In this document: piece after piece, positions 40,601-55,600 of the stretch
Layout of the letters: each line of letters starts with the position of its first letter
Position numbering within the stretch: the first letter of the stretch is position 1
Assembly: GCA_028023455.1 (NCBI GenBank)
Contig: JAQFVV010006311.1
Coordinates: 2,094,147 to 2,158,146, forward strand
DNA length: 64,000 nucleotides
Direction: 5' to 3'
Source of the DNA: Epiperipatus broadwayi
Lineage: Eukaryota; Onychophora; Udeonychophora; Euonychophora; Peripatidae
The notes under the pieces: model-generated
What the model saw: the letters and a program-made list of their open reading frames with translations, nothing else
Database searches by the model: none
Told to the model about the DNA's origin: nothing
Made by a program: the position numbers and the translations under genes

Positions 40601-43600
40601 TATCAAAATAGTTCTAGTGGGTAAGAATTACTGTAAAAATGAATATAATATTATTTAACAAGGCAAATGCAACGAAGGAAATTATTATCGAGTTGAAGTT
40701 ATTATTGGCATATAATAAAAAATAAACAACATTAATAAATCACACAATAAATATATATAATATAATAAATGAACCGCCATCGTAAGAAAAGAGAAAGTTA
40801 ACAAATATTAAATTTAAAGACTAGAGATTAAGATAGAGAATTACTACATAATTTAAAATAGCATTAATACATTAAGGAAAGAGAAGAGCTTTTAACAGTA
40901 CTTAATTTAAAGGTAGTGTAAAATAAAGTTTGAAGATCGGCGAGAAAGTAGCGGTTCATATAAGAAAGATATTACTATTTCTTCATGGCTGGCTCCTTAA
41001 ATTACACACGGCAGAGTCCAGTTGGATGAAACGTAGATGCGCATTTTGGAAAATTATTTGAATGACATTTTGAAGGATTTCTCTAAGGTTTACGCAGCTT
41101 ACGATTGGTATATGAATTTTTATATTACAGCCACATTGAAGATTTTCAGGGGACTTCAGGAACTGTAGTCAGACTCCTGAAGTTAAGCCCCCCCACACAC
41201 ACACACCATGGTAGAAACACTATTTTACTTCATAATTTAACTGGGCGGCTTCTTCTCTAATGAAATATATATGGCTTTTCTTAATGAGGAATAATAGCTG
41301 CTTGGAAACTTTTCCTGGGCTCTTTATACTGTATCTGATGCCTTCAGGCTAGCGCTTCTTTCCTAATCAATCTTACAAAAATTTAGATTTACTGGTTGTT
41401 TTTTAGATACATTCCTTCGATAAGGCTTTCAATCTCATTAACTTGAATTCATTTTCTAATTAGAAAATGAATTTTTAAAATCAGAAAATGATTTTAATTA
41501 GGACCGTCCTAACATTTTAAATACTTATCTTTTTCTAATTAATAAAAACTTTACCCATTGTTTTTGGAAAGCGACAATCTGAAAGCTTATCGAAAGAATG
41601 TAGCTTTTAATCACTAAAAATTTGAACAAATTATTTAAAGTAAAATAAAACATTTCCGACGCAATGAAACTTTAGAACGAATATGTACATTTAAATATTT
41701 ATAAATATATACGCACAATCCATGCAGTTATAATATATATAAATTCATGAATAATTCTAACATGAATTTATTAATAGAAATGATTAGTTTAAATCTCAAA
41801 TGAGTTAATTTTAACACACATTTATAATAGTTTTTCTTTAAGGAAACTAGCGTGGACTGAACGTATAAAGCCCCATTGCATCGGAAATTCAAAGTTAGTA
41901 CAAGGGTTTGAAGTTGGCTACATGTGAAAGATCATGAAGCTAGGATCGAACTTAGATCCGACTGCTTCAATATGTTATAGATTATATGTCACTTCATAAT
42001 AGGTTCCAAAATAGCTTTAAGAATTTAAATAAACATTTTAGACCCAAGGATATTTTTATTATTTTTATTTATAAAAATAAATGGAATAAAAAAGATAAGA
42101 ATGTAGTAATTTTTGTTACAACAAAAATACTTCTAAGAATTTTATTGAATATATTGTTTTTAGTCATAGATGGATGTTGTCAGAAACTCAATATAGCTTT
42201 AGAGGGTTACTCTATACCTGGTTGCCAGATGGATAGGAAAAAAAAAGTATCATGGCAAAGATATGATTTACATATCGTTGTCATTAATTTGACCAAGACA
42301 TTAAAATCAGTTAATTGAAAAGATTTATGGCATTGTTTGATATTAGCTAATTATCCAAGGTTTATTTTTATTGAACAGCTTCTATATGTTGATGGAATGA
42401 CAGGATGAATTAAGTTTATTTTCCAAGTTTATAGCAGTGGCCTTTGGAATAGTTTGTAGGTGATTTAATAATATTTGTTACATAATGGAATTTTTCATTT
42501 TAATCCAATTTAAAAGAAAAATTAGAACATTATTTTATTTGACTTCTGGGTTTACATCATATGATCTACAGAATGTTCTAATGTTTAAAATAGAAATGTC
42601 AAATTTTTTATCATCCAAAAATTTAAGTAAAAATTTGGAGCAATTTTTAGCTTGAACCATTGAGATTACATCTTGAATAACTTGGACATTTTTTTAGATG
42701 GAAAATTAAATTTGAATTATGAATACAAACTCCAGAATTTTGTGATTCATTTAACAAACTGAAAGATCAGATATTTTAGAATTATAATAATAATTAATTG
42801 TATATAGAGCTGATATTTTGCCAATTTTTTTATATGGAAGTGAAACATGGACATTAATGATGCTCTATAACATTCTTAAAGCATGTTGGTAAGAAGATAT
42901 ATTTTCATTGAATTGGATATAGGAAATTAATGAACAGGAACAGATATCTTTAAAAGATATGAATTTCAGTGTTGTTTTTGTGGGAGATGCAAACTAATTT
43001 ACATTATAAAGATTATCTCAAAAGTCATATAAAAAAGATTAAATGTTGAATGTGATTGTTTGAAGAATATGACAGACTAGAATACAATGAATAGTTACAA
43101 TTTGTCATGGTATTGAATTCTTTCAAACAGAAAGTTCACTGTAAAAACATTCTAAATGGATAATTTGCAGACCATTATAAAACTCAGCTTTTATTCTTTG
43201 ATTTGGGGGGGGGGGGTGAAACTAGCCATACATGTTTATGAATGGATGCTAATGATGATAAAATGATGTATTATCTGGAAGATGAGACATGTGCTAGATA
43301 TAAGAGTATAAGAAGTTCTAATTAAAAAAGAGGAGGAGGGGGGTGTTAAAAAATAAATAATAGTAAAATAATCAATCAGTAACAATAAATTTAAACAAAA
43401 GATAGAAAATATAATCTGTCTTTTGCCTATACAGACCTATTCATAAATGATTAAATGGCATAATTATACTGCACAATTAATTTATTAATTCAAATCATAT
43501 GTAGAAATCAGTTCATATAAGCAATTTTCTTTTTTTAATTGCATTTTAATTTTATTTGCTACCTCTGATCTTTAAAAGTAATCTGAGAAATATTAAATTA

Positions 43601-46600
43601 TCATTAAAAATATAATATTTAGATCTCATTTTAATTTTGATTGTATAGCAAAAAAAAGAGTCTTACTTAAATGCATATTAAATATGTATATAAATTTCCA
43701 CTGTTGTGTTTTTGTCATCTGATTGCTTAATCTTATATTGCAGCAGATTAATCTATTTAGTATAATTTTTTTAATATCTTTCCAAAATATTAATATATAT
43801 TTAACATATTTGTCTATTCATCTGTATATCTATATGTATATAAAGGTAATAAAGTTATTAATTCATAATTTTCCTACATAGATAGATACCAAATATTTAC
43901 ATTAGTTATATGAATATATGTTTTGGATTTGTTCACATACATATTTGTTTGTTGTTGATATTGGTAGTATATCGACCCCTTGACTGAATTTCAGTCAAAA
44001 CAGATAGAAAAAGTTATCAACAATAAGGAAAGATGTAAATATATATTCATATTTTTCATCCATGAAAATCTTTTTTTTTAACATTTATAGGTGTGTTTTT
44101 TTTGTTTCAGTTAACAACTAAAATTGAACAACTGAAAGAAGTAGAAAAGCTTCAACTTCCAAATTTGGATGATAAATGTGAGTCTTTTTCAATCTCACCT
44201 CCAGCTATTGGTAAACCCAATGCTGAACCTGTAAGTAGTAACATGGCAGAAAATAATTCAACTTTAGATCATAATTCAAATGGGATGAATAATGAAGAGG
44301 AAAACAATAATAATAAAACTTCAAAAATCACTTCTTCTGAGATTTCTTTAACTGATTTAATAAAAAAGAAAAGACGAACAAAACAGCTTGCTACTGAAAT
44401 AGACAAAAAATTAAAAGAAAGACAAGAATTAAGAGAAACCTTACTCAAAAAAGTTAAAGAAAAAATAACATCTGAAGATTCAAATATATCTAAACCAGTT
44501 CTTTTTGATAGAAAAAATACAGTTATTAAAATCTCAGCAGATAATCAAAACTTAAAAACAGCCCTGAATCAAAACCATAACAAAGAAGAGACTGAAGAAC
44601 AGAAAAATATGCCTCTTCTGAACAGTTCTAAAAAGTAAGTTATCTGTTTTTGGACATTTTCAAATGTATTAGATTAAGTTATATATAGCATACTTGTTTT
44701 ACATATACATGAGAAAGTAATGAGATCTGTACTCATGATAGCTTTAAGATCTGATAGCATAATCAGAAAACACATTTTAAATCAATCAGTAATCTGCTGA
44801 TTTCTTTTTGGCTATTTTATCTTTAGTTAGAAACTAAGCATTTTTAAAACAAATATTGCCTTCATTCTGTGACTGATGAGCAAATCATGCTATTTAAGCT
44901 GTGGAGTGTATATTACTATTATCTGCTGATGCAAAGCATTGATTAAAAATTATGTAGTATTTTTATTGTTTATTTCAAATAAATTTATGGGGGTAGGGAA
45001 ATCGATAAATAAAAATGAATAAAATAATTAAATTAGTTATCTTTCTGGTTATAGATTTCTAATATCTGTTAATTTTCTTTTATATATATATATTATCCAT
45101 TAATTTTCTTAATGTTGAAATGACAATATAGATGCATAAATAGTAAGTAGAGATGATTAAAGGATTAAAAATAAGCAATTTACCAAGATTTTTTTATTAT
45201 GATATAGTGAGCATGATTTAATTGATATAAAAACTTATTTACGAGAGCAAGAAGATTGTGAATGTTTATTTTAGTGAGGATAATAGTTTTTCACATCAAA
45301 GGGTGAATTTCAGGGGTACCCATTATTAATGAAAGTGCTTATAAAGCATTAAGAATGACATAGGTTTAGTAGCAAGGTTCTACCCTTACTTTATTTCTAA
45401 AACAAGAAAAACTTACTATTCATATTGCCACACACAGCAAGCTAGAGTAATCAATGGATGCCAGAAGGCTTGTGCTTAAAATCCCTATCTAGTGCCTACT
45501 CATCCAATATCTCCAGAGTAGTTTCTGGCTTGTGGCCTTTGTCAGTGAGAAGCCTTGGATCTGAGAGCACTGCTTCTAGATCTTAGCACTAGATGGGGAT
45601 TTTATGCACAAGCCTTCTGGCATCCGTTGATTACTCTAGCTTGCTGTGTGTGGCAATACGTATAGTAAGTTTCGCCTGTTTTAACAACAGTTATACACAA
45701 GCATAAGAGGTGGTGGTCATGTAATGTTTACTTTATTTCTAAATGATTCATTTACTTAATTAAGGAGACTTCATTTTTAATGAATATGTTTAATAATAAA
45801 GCTGTTACAAAATCACCCATTAATCACATTATGTTATCAGATTAAATATGAAATCTATGGAATAATATTAAATTATTGAAATATACTGCTCATCATAAAA
45901 ATTTCCTCTGCTAGAAGAAATGGTGCACAATGAAACAAAAGTCACCAGTCTTGTGATGTTGATCATTATAATTTTGCATTCTTTCAAAAAATTATACTTA
46001 ATTGTAATTCTTACTGAAGTTTATTTATTTATATAAATTTTCATTATCTCATATTATTGTATAGACATTTTATTGTTGTAATAGGCATGTATTATGCTAA
46101 TGGAAATGATAATATTGTCACTAAAATTATTTAATATATTATGATTTAATATATATTGAATAACTATTTTGCATTTTATAGACATTTTAATATCACTGGT
46201 TCTATTATGAAATATGTTATATTGGTTTAGTTAATCTTAAGATAGTGAGAGGTCCAAAAATTGAGTTTTGTAAATAAATAAAAGATTATAATATAAAACA
46301 TATTGTAACTAAATAAAATGTGGCCATGCCCCATGAATTGCAGTGCCAAAGTGTGCCAAGCTTTTATTTCATAGCCCCATAGATTTTGGTGACATTTGTA
46401 ACTGAATGAAATATATCCCCTAAAATTAAATTCCATTTGTGACAGAATGAAATATGAGGATAGTATAACCCTTGTTATAACCTAATTATTGATCACCATT
46501 TATAACAGAATAAAACATGAATCAAGAAAGAACAATCCTAATTTAATAATGCTCATGAATTGAACCATTATTTGTAACAGAATAAAAATGATGAACTGAG

Positions 46601-49600
46601 TTAAGATGACTATCAACCAATGAAAGCTAAGCTAACACCTAATTCAAACCTTTTATAAAACCATGTGTCTGGATAACATTTATAATAAAATAAAATGATG
46701 GTAATAATCTTTACTATAACTCCATAGATTTGAATAGCATTTGTAATGGATTGGAAATAAATAAAACCAATGTTTCAAATTATCGTAAGAATATGAGTGT
46801 TTTTTTTTTTGCAAAATGAAAATAATAATGACTAAATATTACTATCTTAGAAATAACAATATGTCCCTATTAAACAGACCACTTATAATAGAATGAATAT
46901 AATGACAAAAGATAAGAAAAATAAACCTTGATATTTTTCATGAATTAAAACACTGTTTATAGCAATACAAACTTATCTTAAATGTTAAATGTTATTCATA
47001 TTTAAACAAAATAATTTATAAACAGATAAAATAATAATGTTAATATGCTATTCTCTTCTCAACAGCTGTACCAAGACTAACTGCAAATGACTAGATACTG
47101 AAGTCTACTGCATTAACCTGTCCACACTATCTGAGAAATGACAGCATTAAACCTGATCAACTGTTTCTCTTTTTACAAAATGTTATTCTCCCCCATTATT
47201 TTTAATTAATTAAAAATTCGAATTTTTTCTTCTTAATTAGTAGAAATGGAATAAGCTTTTTATTTTTCAAAACATTTACTCTTTTAATAAATTTAATAGT
47301 TGTTATTTTGAATGGGAGGGAGGAAATATGAAAAAAAATAATTATTCTCATTTTCATATTCTAAACCTATTTCTTTTAAAAAGCAGAGTTGACTACTGTC
47401 TACCATATTACTATATACATCACAGACAACTTAATATATATGTCTGTCTACCATAATATATTTTAATTAAAAAATTAATACAGTATATTCATTATTAATA
47501 ATTAATAAAAACATAAAATATCTTACAATAAACAAAAACATATACTTCTATGTATATACATTAAGTTATATATTTATTTTTGAAATTGCTTTTAATGTCA
47601 CATTTAGAATCAGAACAAAAATCTTTCTGAATCATTATTATTTTTATATACAGGCAGTCCCCTAGTTATGGACATTCGAGTTATAAACATTTCGCTATTA
47701 CGTAATCGTTTTTGGACTTTAGATTTTTATCTATGTACATACTTTCATGTATAATTAGAGCTATATACTGTAGAAAGAAATGGGTATTCAAAATTGTATA
47801 GTATTTTACTTCTAAAATAATTTAAAAAATTATTTTAGTAATTAACCTACAAATTTACAGTATCTGATAAAAAAAACTATTTACATACATATGTAATTGA
47901 ATTTTTTCTAAAGAAAGATAAACTTTGGAATTTAGAAAATAATTAAAAGTATATTTTAGAGAACAGTAAGAACTTATATAAAATACAGTAAATCTTACCA
48001 TCTCTCTGACTTTAATTACTTTTATTTTTAGCATTGTCACAGACTGTCTTGAACAGGATCATCTTGTTTTTAAAAATAGTTTGTGTGTGATTACATTTCA
48101 TATACATTGTATATATTTCTCTTTTGGTGAATTGTTTTCATTTTTATTAATTAAAAACATGAGTGAGAAACAAAAAAAACAGCAGTGTTGATACAACCAA
48201 AAAAAAATCAAGATCTCATAAACCCCAAATGGTCGAGACAAAAATGGATATAATTAGACATTCTGAAAATGGTGAATCTTTTGCTTCAATCGCATGTTCA
48301 TGTAATTTAAACTGATCAACAATATATACAATTGTGAAAAACAAGAACAAAATTAAGGAATATGTTAAAAATTGTGGAAATATTTCTTCAAAGATTGTTT
48401 CAAAAAGACATGGCAGAGTAATGGATGAAATGGAGAAATCTTTGGCTTTATGGATTGAAGATCAACATCAAAGAGCCATCCCAATGAGTTTATCAATTTT
48501 TTAAGCTAAGGCTCTTAGTTTGCATGAAGATTGGAAGAAAGAATTAAAAGAAGACTCTGCTGTTGAATTTGTAGCAAGCAATGTCACTGATGAAGATATT
48601 GATGAGTTAATGCAATCTCACTCAGAACCTCTGTCAAATGAAGTCTTGATTAAACTACAAGAGATGAATGAAATACAAAATGAAGAAGAACCTGATAATG
48701 AACTTATTGTTAAGAGTTTGACAATCAAGAATATGAATGAAGTCTTTCAGCATCTTGACAAATTTTTGACCATTATGGAAGAATGTGATCCCAATGAAGA
48801 GTGTATGTCTCATGTACAAAGGGCAATAGAAAAAGACACAGAATGTTACAGAATTCTTTACCAAAAGAAGAAAAAGAATACAATTTAATTAACTCTTGAT
48901 AAATTTGCAAACAAAACTCCAGATGCTAATCAATAAAAAATAAATACTGTATTTTGAAAACTCTTTTTGATGTGTTTCTTTTACATACCTCTACTTTCAA
49001 ACAATTTCAACTTCCAAATACACCTCAGGAACCAATTAAGTTTGAAACTAGAGGACTGCCTGTATTTTTTGATTCAGTGATAAAGCTTTTTTTATTATTG
49101 TTGAATCATTAGATTACTTAATTATGTAATTACTGTGTTATTAAAAATTATATGCACTTTTTGAAAAGAACAAGTTGGTGAAAACTTATGATATAAAATG
49201 CATAAGTTATAATATTTAAATATTAAGTTGATTACCATAATTTCAAGCACTTGCAAAACTAAAAATTAAAAATTTTTGTTTTGTTTATAAATTATTATCA
49301 TTATTTTTTAATTTATCCACATTTTTGGGGGGTGACAGATAGATAAATCAGTAGATTTTGAGACATTGATGTGGTGGCCTCATTCCAATGTTAAATATTT
49401 CAGCTATACTTAAAAGAGATTTTAAAAAGTAAATAAATATATATTTAATTTAATTCTTATAACAATATAAACACCTTCTTATAAAGCTGTTTAATAATTT
49501 AAAATTGGTGAGTTTAAATTTAAATGAAAAATGTTTTTATGTATTTTCATTGTTTAACATTTTTTAAACTAATGAATGACTACCATCTAAAAATAAAGGC

Positions 49601-52600
49601 TCAATAATACCATAAGATTTTATTTAATTGAATCAGAAATTTTAAAAATATTATTATTTGATGTCAAAAATTTAAATAAGAAATAAAACATTCATTTTAA
49701 TTTATTAAAAGAGGAATGAGAGGCATATTTACAAATAATTTTGAAAGATATACACCTGTTATATATATATTTTTATGAGAGATTTAATTATTTTATGTTT
49801 ACATATAGAATTTCAGAACAAAGACCTAATGCTTCATATAATTGGTCTGAACTGGGTGCTGTTTCTGATATTTTTGAAGAGCTTATTCAGAAAGGAGAAA
49901 TAGATCCAGTAAAATTTGGTTTATCAGGAAAGGCTTTTTTACATAAGTAAGTTTAAATTTTTTTATTAATTAAAGATTTTTTAAAATCTATATTATATAC
50001 CTAGTCACCAAGTTTTTGACATATATTGCTGTCCACAATTATGTATTTAAGTGTATGTATAAAAAATTTGAAGAATATTATCAATATAAAACTAACTAAA
50101 ACCACAAATATACTTACATTATAGTATTACTTTTAAAGGTTAAAATAAATTAAAGAATATTTGTAACATTTTTCATGCTATTTTATGGTATAAACTTATA
50201 GAACCATGAAAAATACAAGTAATAATAAAAGTGGCTGTTTTTACTTTCAAAACACTAACTCATTTCCCTCTCAAATATAGTTTTCAATAAAGCATTGTTT
50301 TTTTTTTTTACTTAGTTTTTGTTTTACTAATAATTTATTAAGAAAAATTCTAAATTTTTATATGTTTGGTTTATTAAAGAAAGCTATCAGTGCTTTGTTT
50401 TGACATCATTTTACAAATATATAAAGATTTGGTTATTTTGCTTTTGTTTTATTTTTTAATTCCTTAAAAATTATTTACAGTAATATTATTGAATATAGAA
50501 ATTATGAAATAATTTTTGTTTTGTCTATGAATTAAATTCAATTTTTTAAATTATTTTAAGATTAACAAACAATCAATGTTATTCTTTATTTAAATGAAAT
50601 AAAAAAGAAAGTTATAGAAGAATATTCTAGAAATGGTCATCAAACATAAAAAATATTTTAACTACTAAATTAGAACTTCTATATATATGAATGCATATTT
50701 CATTAGTTACTTACTTCTTTGTTAATCAGTGCATTAAAAACCTATAGATAAATAATATTTTTATTTTTCTTATCTATTCATTTCTACCAAAAACAATTCA
50801 AATATCAGATTTTGTTTGTTTTTTTAAATTTAATCAAAGTAATTGTGATGTTTTTCTATAATAAAATTATATTTGCATAAAATACAACTATTTATCTTTA
50901 GGAAGGATATTATTGAATATGAAAGTATTTTATTGGATGCTATTTCCTCAGTCAACAGTTCTTCAGCAAAAACATGTTTTGCAATTATTTGTGATTTTTC
51001 TTTTACAATCCTGAAGATATTTTTGTGCTGTATAATGTATTAAAATGACAATGAGTAAATTTTTTTTGACCCTCTAAAGAGAGTTTATTCTCTTTAACAC
51101 ACATTACACAGTGTTTAATGTATATTATAAGTTCATACTAACAAATTAGAAAAATTGTTAAATGAAATATAATGTAATGTTTATAAAGGTTAAAACAACT
51201 TTTTTTTTTTTCAGGAACTAAGAAAATCTTTGTTTATTATACTTTCATTCATATTATATGAAGGAAAGAAAATATATTATCGTAAACTTCAACTAATATA
51301 CGTTTTAGTTTTGTCATTGCAGTGTGACAGCACATTCTTTTTTTAAAAAAATTTGATTTCATTTTATAAATTGCATAACAATTTAGTGCCAGTTTAAAGA
51401 GGCAGTATTTATTAAAAAAATAAAACTCATATGAAATGAAGTTTTAATGATTCCAGCATAAAACTGTTAAGAGATTTAAAAGAATATATCACTACTGATT
51501 CTGTAGATGAAGAATATGACAATGACTTATATTTTTTCAGTTTAACGTAGTCTAACTCTTATGTTGATGGTTTCATGAAAAGTTAGACTTAGTGAAAGAA
51601 CAGTTTTCCAATTAATATAATATTTAAACATTTCCCTAAATTTTGATGGGGCAAAGCCATTACTTTTATTTATATATACCGAGACAAGTATATTTGATGG
51701 AAGTAGAGTTTACACCAGACTTTCATACAATATGTTCAGTAACTAATTGCAATAGAGAAACTAATTGGATTTTGAAGTAATTTATATTAATCCATTTTAT
51801 GCAGCTTTTTCCAGAATGAGAAATTTTATTTCCTTTAAAATCTTGTGAACATAATTATAATAAACAATATTTATTGAAGTATTTTTGCAATAAATATTGA
51901 CAGTAATTATGTTTTGAACTATATTTATCATACTTAAGTGTTTTATCCGCCAGTCTGACTGTGCCAATGTTATATCCGCAAGTATGACTGTGCGGTCAGC
52001 AAATAACTATATACAATTCCCACGATGTTCTCTTGCAACTAATGCTCTGCTGCATATGCTTTCCAATGAATGGTCTGCAATGAATGCTCTGAATATACTC
52101 TGTATTCTCTGCAATGGATGCTCTCCAAATGAATGCTCTGCGACGGATGCTCTCCAATGAATGGTCTGCACCGACTGCTCTCCAATGAATGGTCTGCAAG
52201 CGGATGCTCTCCAACGAATGATCTGCAACGAGTCTCTTTCTACAGTTCGCTAAAGTTCAATTCCCACGATGTTCTTTCAGGCTGGCTTCTACAAAAACGG
52301 TTCACAATGGGCATACCTTAGCCCCAATCCAGTTTAGCTGTACACGAACTCTTCGTAGTAAGCACTGCGACTGCTGTCAGATATTTCCTACTGGAATTGA
52401 ACAGTAACTCTACTGTAGATGCACTCCATACTGTCTGCTACTCGCTACTGCATGACTGCTCTCTACTACCCTCTATATTACACTGTGTAGTTGTTACCCA
52501 GTCTTCTTATCGCTTTCTGATAACTGCAACAATCAGTCAATATACCGTCCAATAAGGTAACGTCTCTTATCCAGAAATATTTGCAATCAGCAAATATTTC

Positions 52601-55600
52601 TTGGAATTGTCGATCGCCATTACATCAATGCGTTAATTAAATTCCACATTAATCAGCGCGCGATCTAAAAATAACTTCTCGAATACATTCTAGTTTTTCT
52701 GGAGTGCACAAACATATCTGCCATTTTTACAAAATACTACATTGACAATAATTATGTTTTGAACTATATTTATCATACTTAAAATGAATAAAATTTGAAT
52801 AAAACTCAAACTTAGTATAGAATTAAATTAACTTAATTATGAAGGTTTTTCATATTTCTGATAGTTTTTTATAATATTTTATATTTTATTAAACTTTCTT
52901 ATTTTTTTATGATTGGTGAAGTTTATATTCTGACCTTTTGCATTGCACAAAATATTACAAATTCAAATCCCTGAAAGTATTGCTTTTTTTTTTTAATTAT
53001 CTCATACATCTACTATCCATATTATTTATATTTTATCTCGAAGTAAATTTTTTTTATAATAGAAAATAAATTAATAAAAAGAGAATATAAACAAATATAA
53101 CAAATCAAGAGAGTAAACCAATAAGTTATTCACAATATTTCTTAAACTAGTACAACTTAGTCATTGTGTCTTTAACTGTTAATGATTTGCTATCAGCATC
53201 TAATCATAATGATAGAGTTTTTATTCATGACTATCTCTTTTGTTTTCATTCTTCTACTTGTTTTTATTATTATTATTTAAGTGATGGAAGTATGTAGACT
53301 CTGAAAGTATAATATTTGAGATTGAAGGCTTAGCAGTATACATACGACATATATAAATAAAATAACAAACTTACTATAAAGTAGTTTAATAGGATTTATA
53401 AAAAGAAATTGATTTCTAAAGTTAATAAATATACATATTTAATAAAATATATTTGCATGAGTTTAGAAATTAAAGAAAGATGGGGAATGGATAGTCTCAT
53501 GAAAATAATACTTGACAGATACTGTAGAAAATTGAAATAGGAATGATAAAATGATTGCTTTATAGATTGTGTGCAAAATGCTAATACCATTAAACAAGTT
53601 CTTAGAATCTCTTCACTATACCTAACCACATAAGAGTATAACATTGTGCTCTCATAACATAATCTAGCCAGATGACAAATAGAACATTATATAATCATAT
53701 TATTGTACAATTTATTCATTTATTTATCCTTTATTAGTATGTAATCACTATTTACTGTTAATAAAATTTTTATTGAAATGAAGATTAGTAGATGATATTT
53801 AGTTATGCATAACTGTGATTTAACCTCTCTTTTGCAAATGAAGAGATAATTGATTTTTATTTATTTATGAATACAAACTCTACTCTCCTTAGAATTAAAA
53901 TATTATTTTAGGAATGAAATAGCTACTGAAAGAAAAATAATGGTAAAATTGTTAACAAAGAAAGAAAAGCTTCAATTGTTGATTTAAAAATAATTGTTTT
54001 AAGAATATATAAAATCTGTGTAAGATAAATATATTTAAAAGTTAAATGTCATTTAATAAACTAAAAAAAAGTGATGAATTTATTGTCAGAAATAATAAAG
54101 TAGTACATATTTTAGGATTCAGTAAGACAAGAAGATTTAGTTGAGAGAAAAATAATAAAGAGGGTGAAAGAAATATTTATAATTCATAGTACTACAAAAT
54201 AATAAATTATTGGTAGTTAGACTAAACGTTGTTTAAAAAAGCTGGTATTTATTCAGGTATATTTGCCAACCAAGCATCATCATGATGAAATATAAGGCAT
54301 TATGAATAAACTGAAAAATAAATTGAATATTATAACTTAATAAGTTTTTCTAGAAAAAGTAAAATGGTAATAACGAATAAGTGAATTCAGAATTATAACA
54401 GGAGGATTTATGCATGGTAATCTCCAGATGTTAAGAGTAGATTTCATCTGTGTTATACATTGAATCATAATAGATTTACAAATAGTATTAAGAATACAAT
54501 GTGCACATCCTTGAATTGATAAAGATTAGAATTGTGATTTAGTAATGATAGATGAAACAACACTAAAATTGGAAGATTTAATATAGATTTTTTTCAAATT
54601 TGTTGAATAAAAAATAAAACATAGATAAAAGATTAAATGATATAACTAATTTAATCAATGATGAGAGTCATTTAAATTTTTTTTTGAAAATTCAGAATTG
54701 GTTATAGTTTAGAAAGGAATAATAGGAAAAAAGATGTGATTTAGCAGTGGTAAAGAAAAGACAAGAGAAAGCACCATTACAGATTAAAGTGAATTAAGTT
54801 GTGAAAATAACAACTATGTAAATATGATTAGAAGTGTAAAAAAGTAAAAGGCTTGGAAAGAATTCGAATAGAATTGATTAAATATATAATAAAATGAAAA
54901 TTTGAATAGAAAAAGAAGGGTAACAAAAGTGGACTATTTATTAAAGAAAATAAGATCTTAGCAAAGAAGAATGATATGTTGAAAAAAATGTAGTTTGGTG
55001 GAAATAATAGGCCTTTCTTTATGATAAGTGAAAAGAAAATCTGATAGGTAATAATGAAATAAACTGTATGGTAATGAAGGAAATAGTTGTAAATATAATA
55101 TATGAAGTAAAATTTGTCAAAACTCAGGGATTTTTTGTGATTCCAGTTAAATTATTAAAGGTTATGTGAAAAAAAGACTTGAGAGTAAATGATATTTGAT
55201 TCCAAATTTTCTTTCAATAAGTATGATCCCATTAAAAAAAATCACTTCATGCAATAAAACATGAAAATTTTTAAACAATTAATTTAATTTGACAAATTAT
55301 TAAGTATTTTGAATACATTTATTTATCTAAGAGTAATTTACATTTGGAATATAGTGTAGGGACAAGAGGTGCAATTATAACAATAATTGAAATATCAATA
55401 CAAGATAAAAAACGATATTGAAAAGATGTTTGATAGAGTGAATAAATTTATTTTAACAATATTCTAAATTTTGAAAGATATACATTAGAAGACAATATAA
55501 TATGTTTGTTAGACATTTTTTATATGAATCAAAAGATATTTATAAAATGAAGTAGGCTCTTTCAAGAGAAATATATACATATAAAGGCATAATATTTCTT

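Noticed and set aside
44093-44110. A new gene start at the first Met of the exon 10 frame
   Set aside because: That Met lies in the T-rich tract before a strong CAG acceptor, and the frame is explained by exon 9-10 splicing.
52040-52225. CRISPR-like array
   Set aside because: The units are contiguous and diverged with no unique spacers, and the DNA is eukaryotic.
52007-52321. Overlapping small ORFs on both strands in the LTR-like insert
   Set aside because: They result from the unit of about 20 bases lacking stops in several frames.
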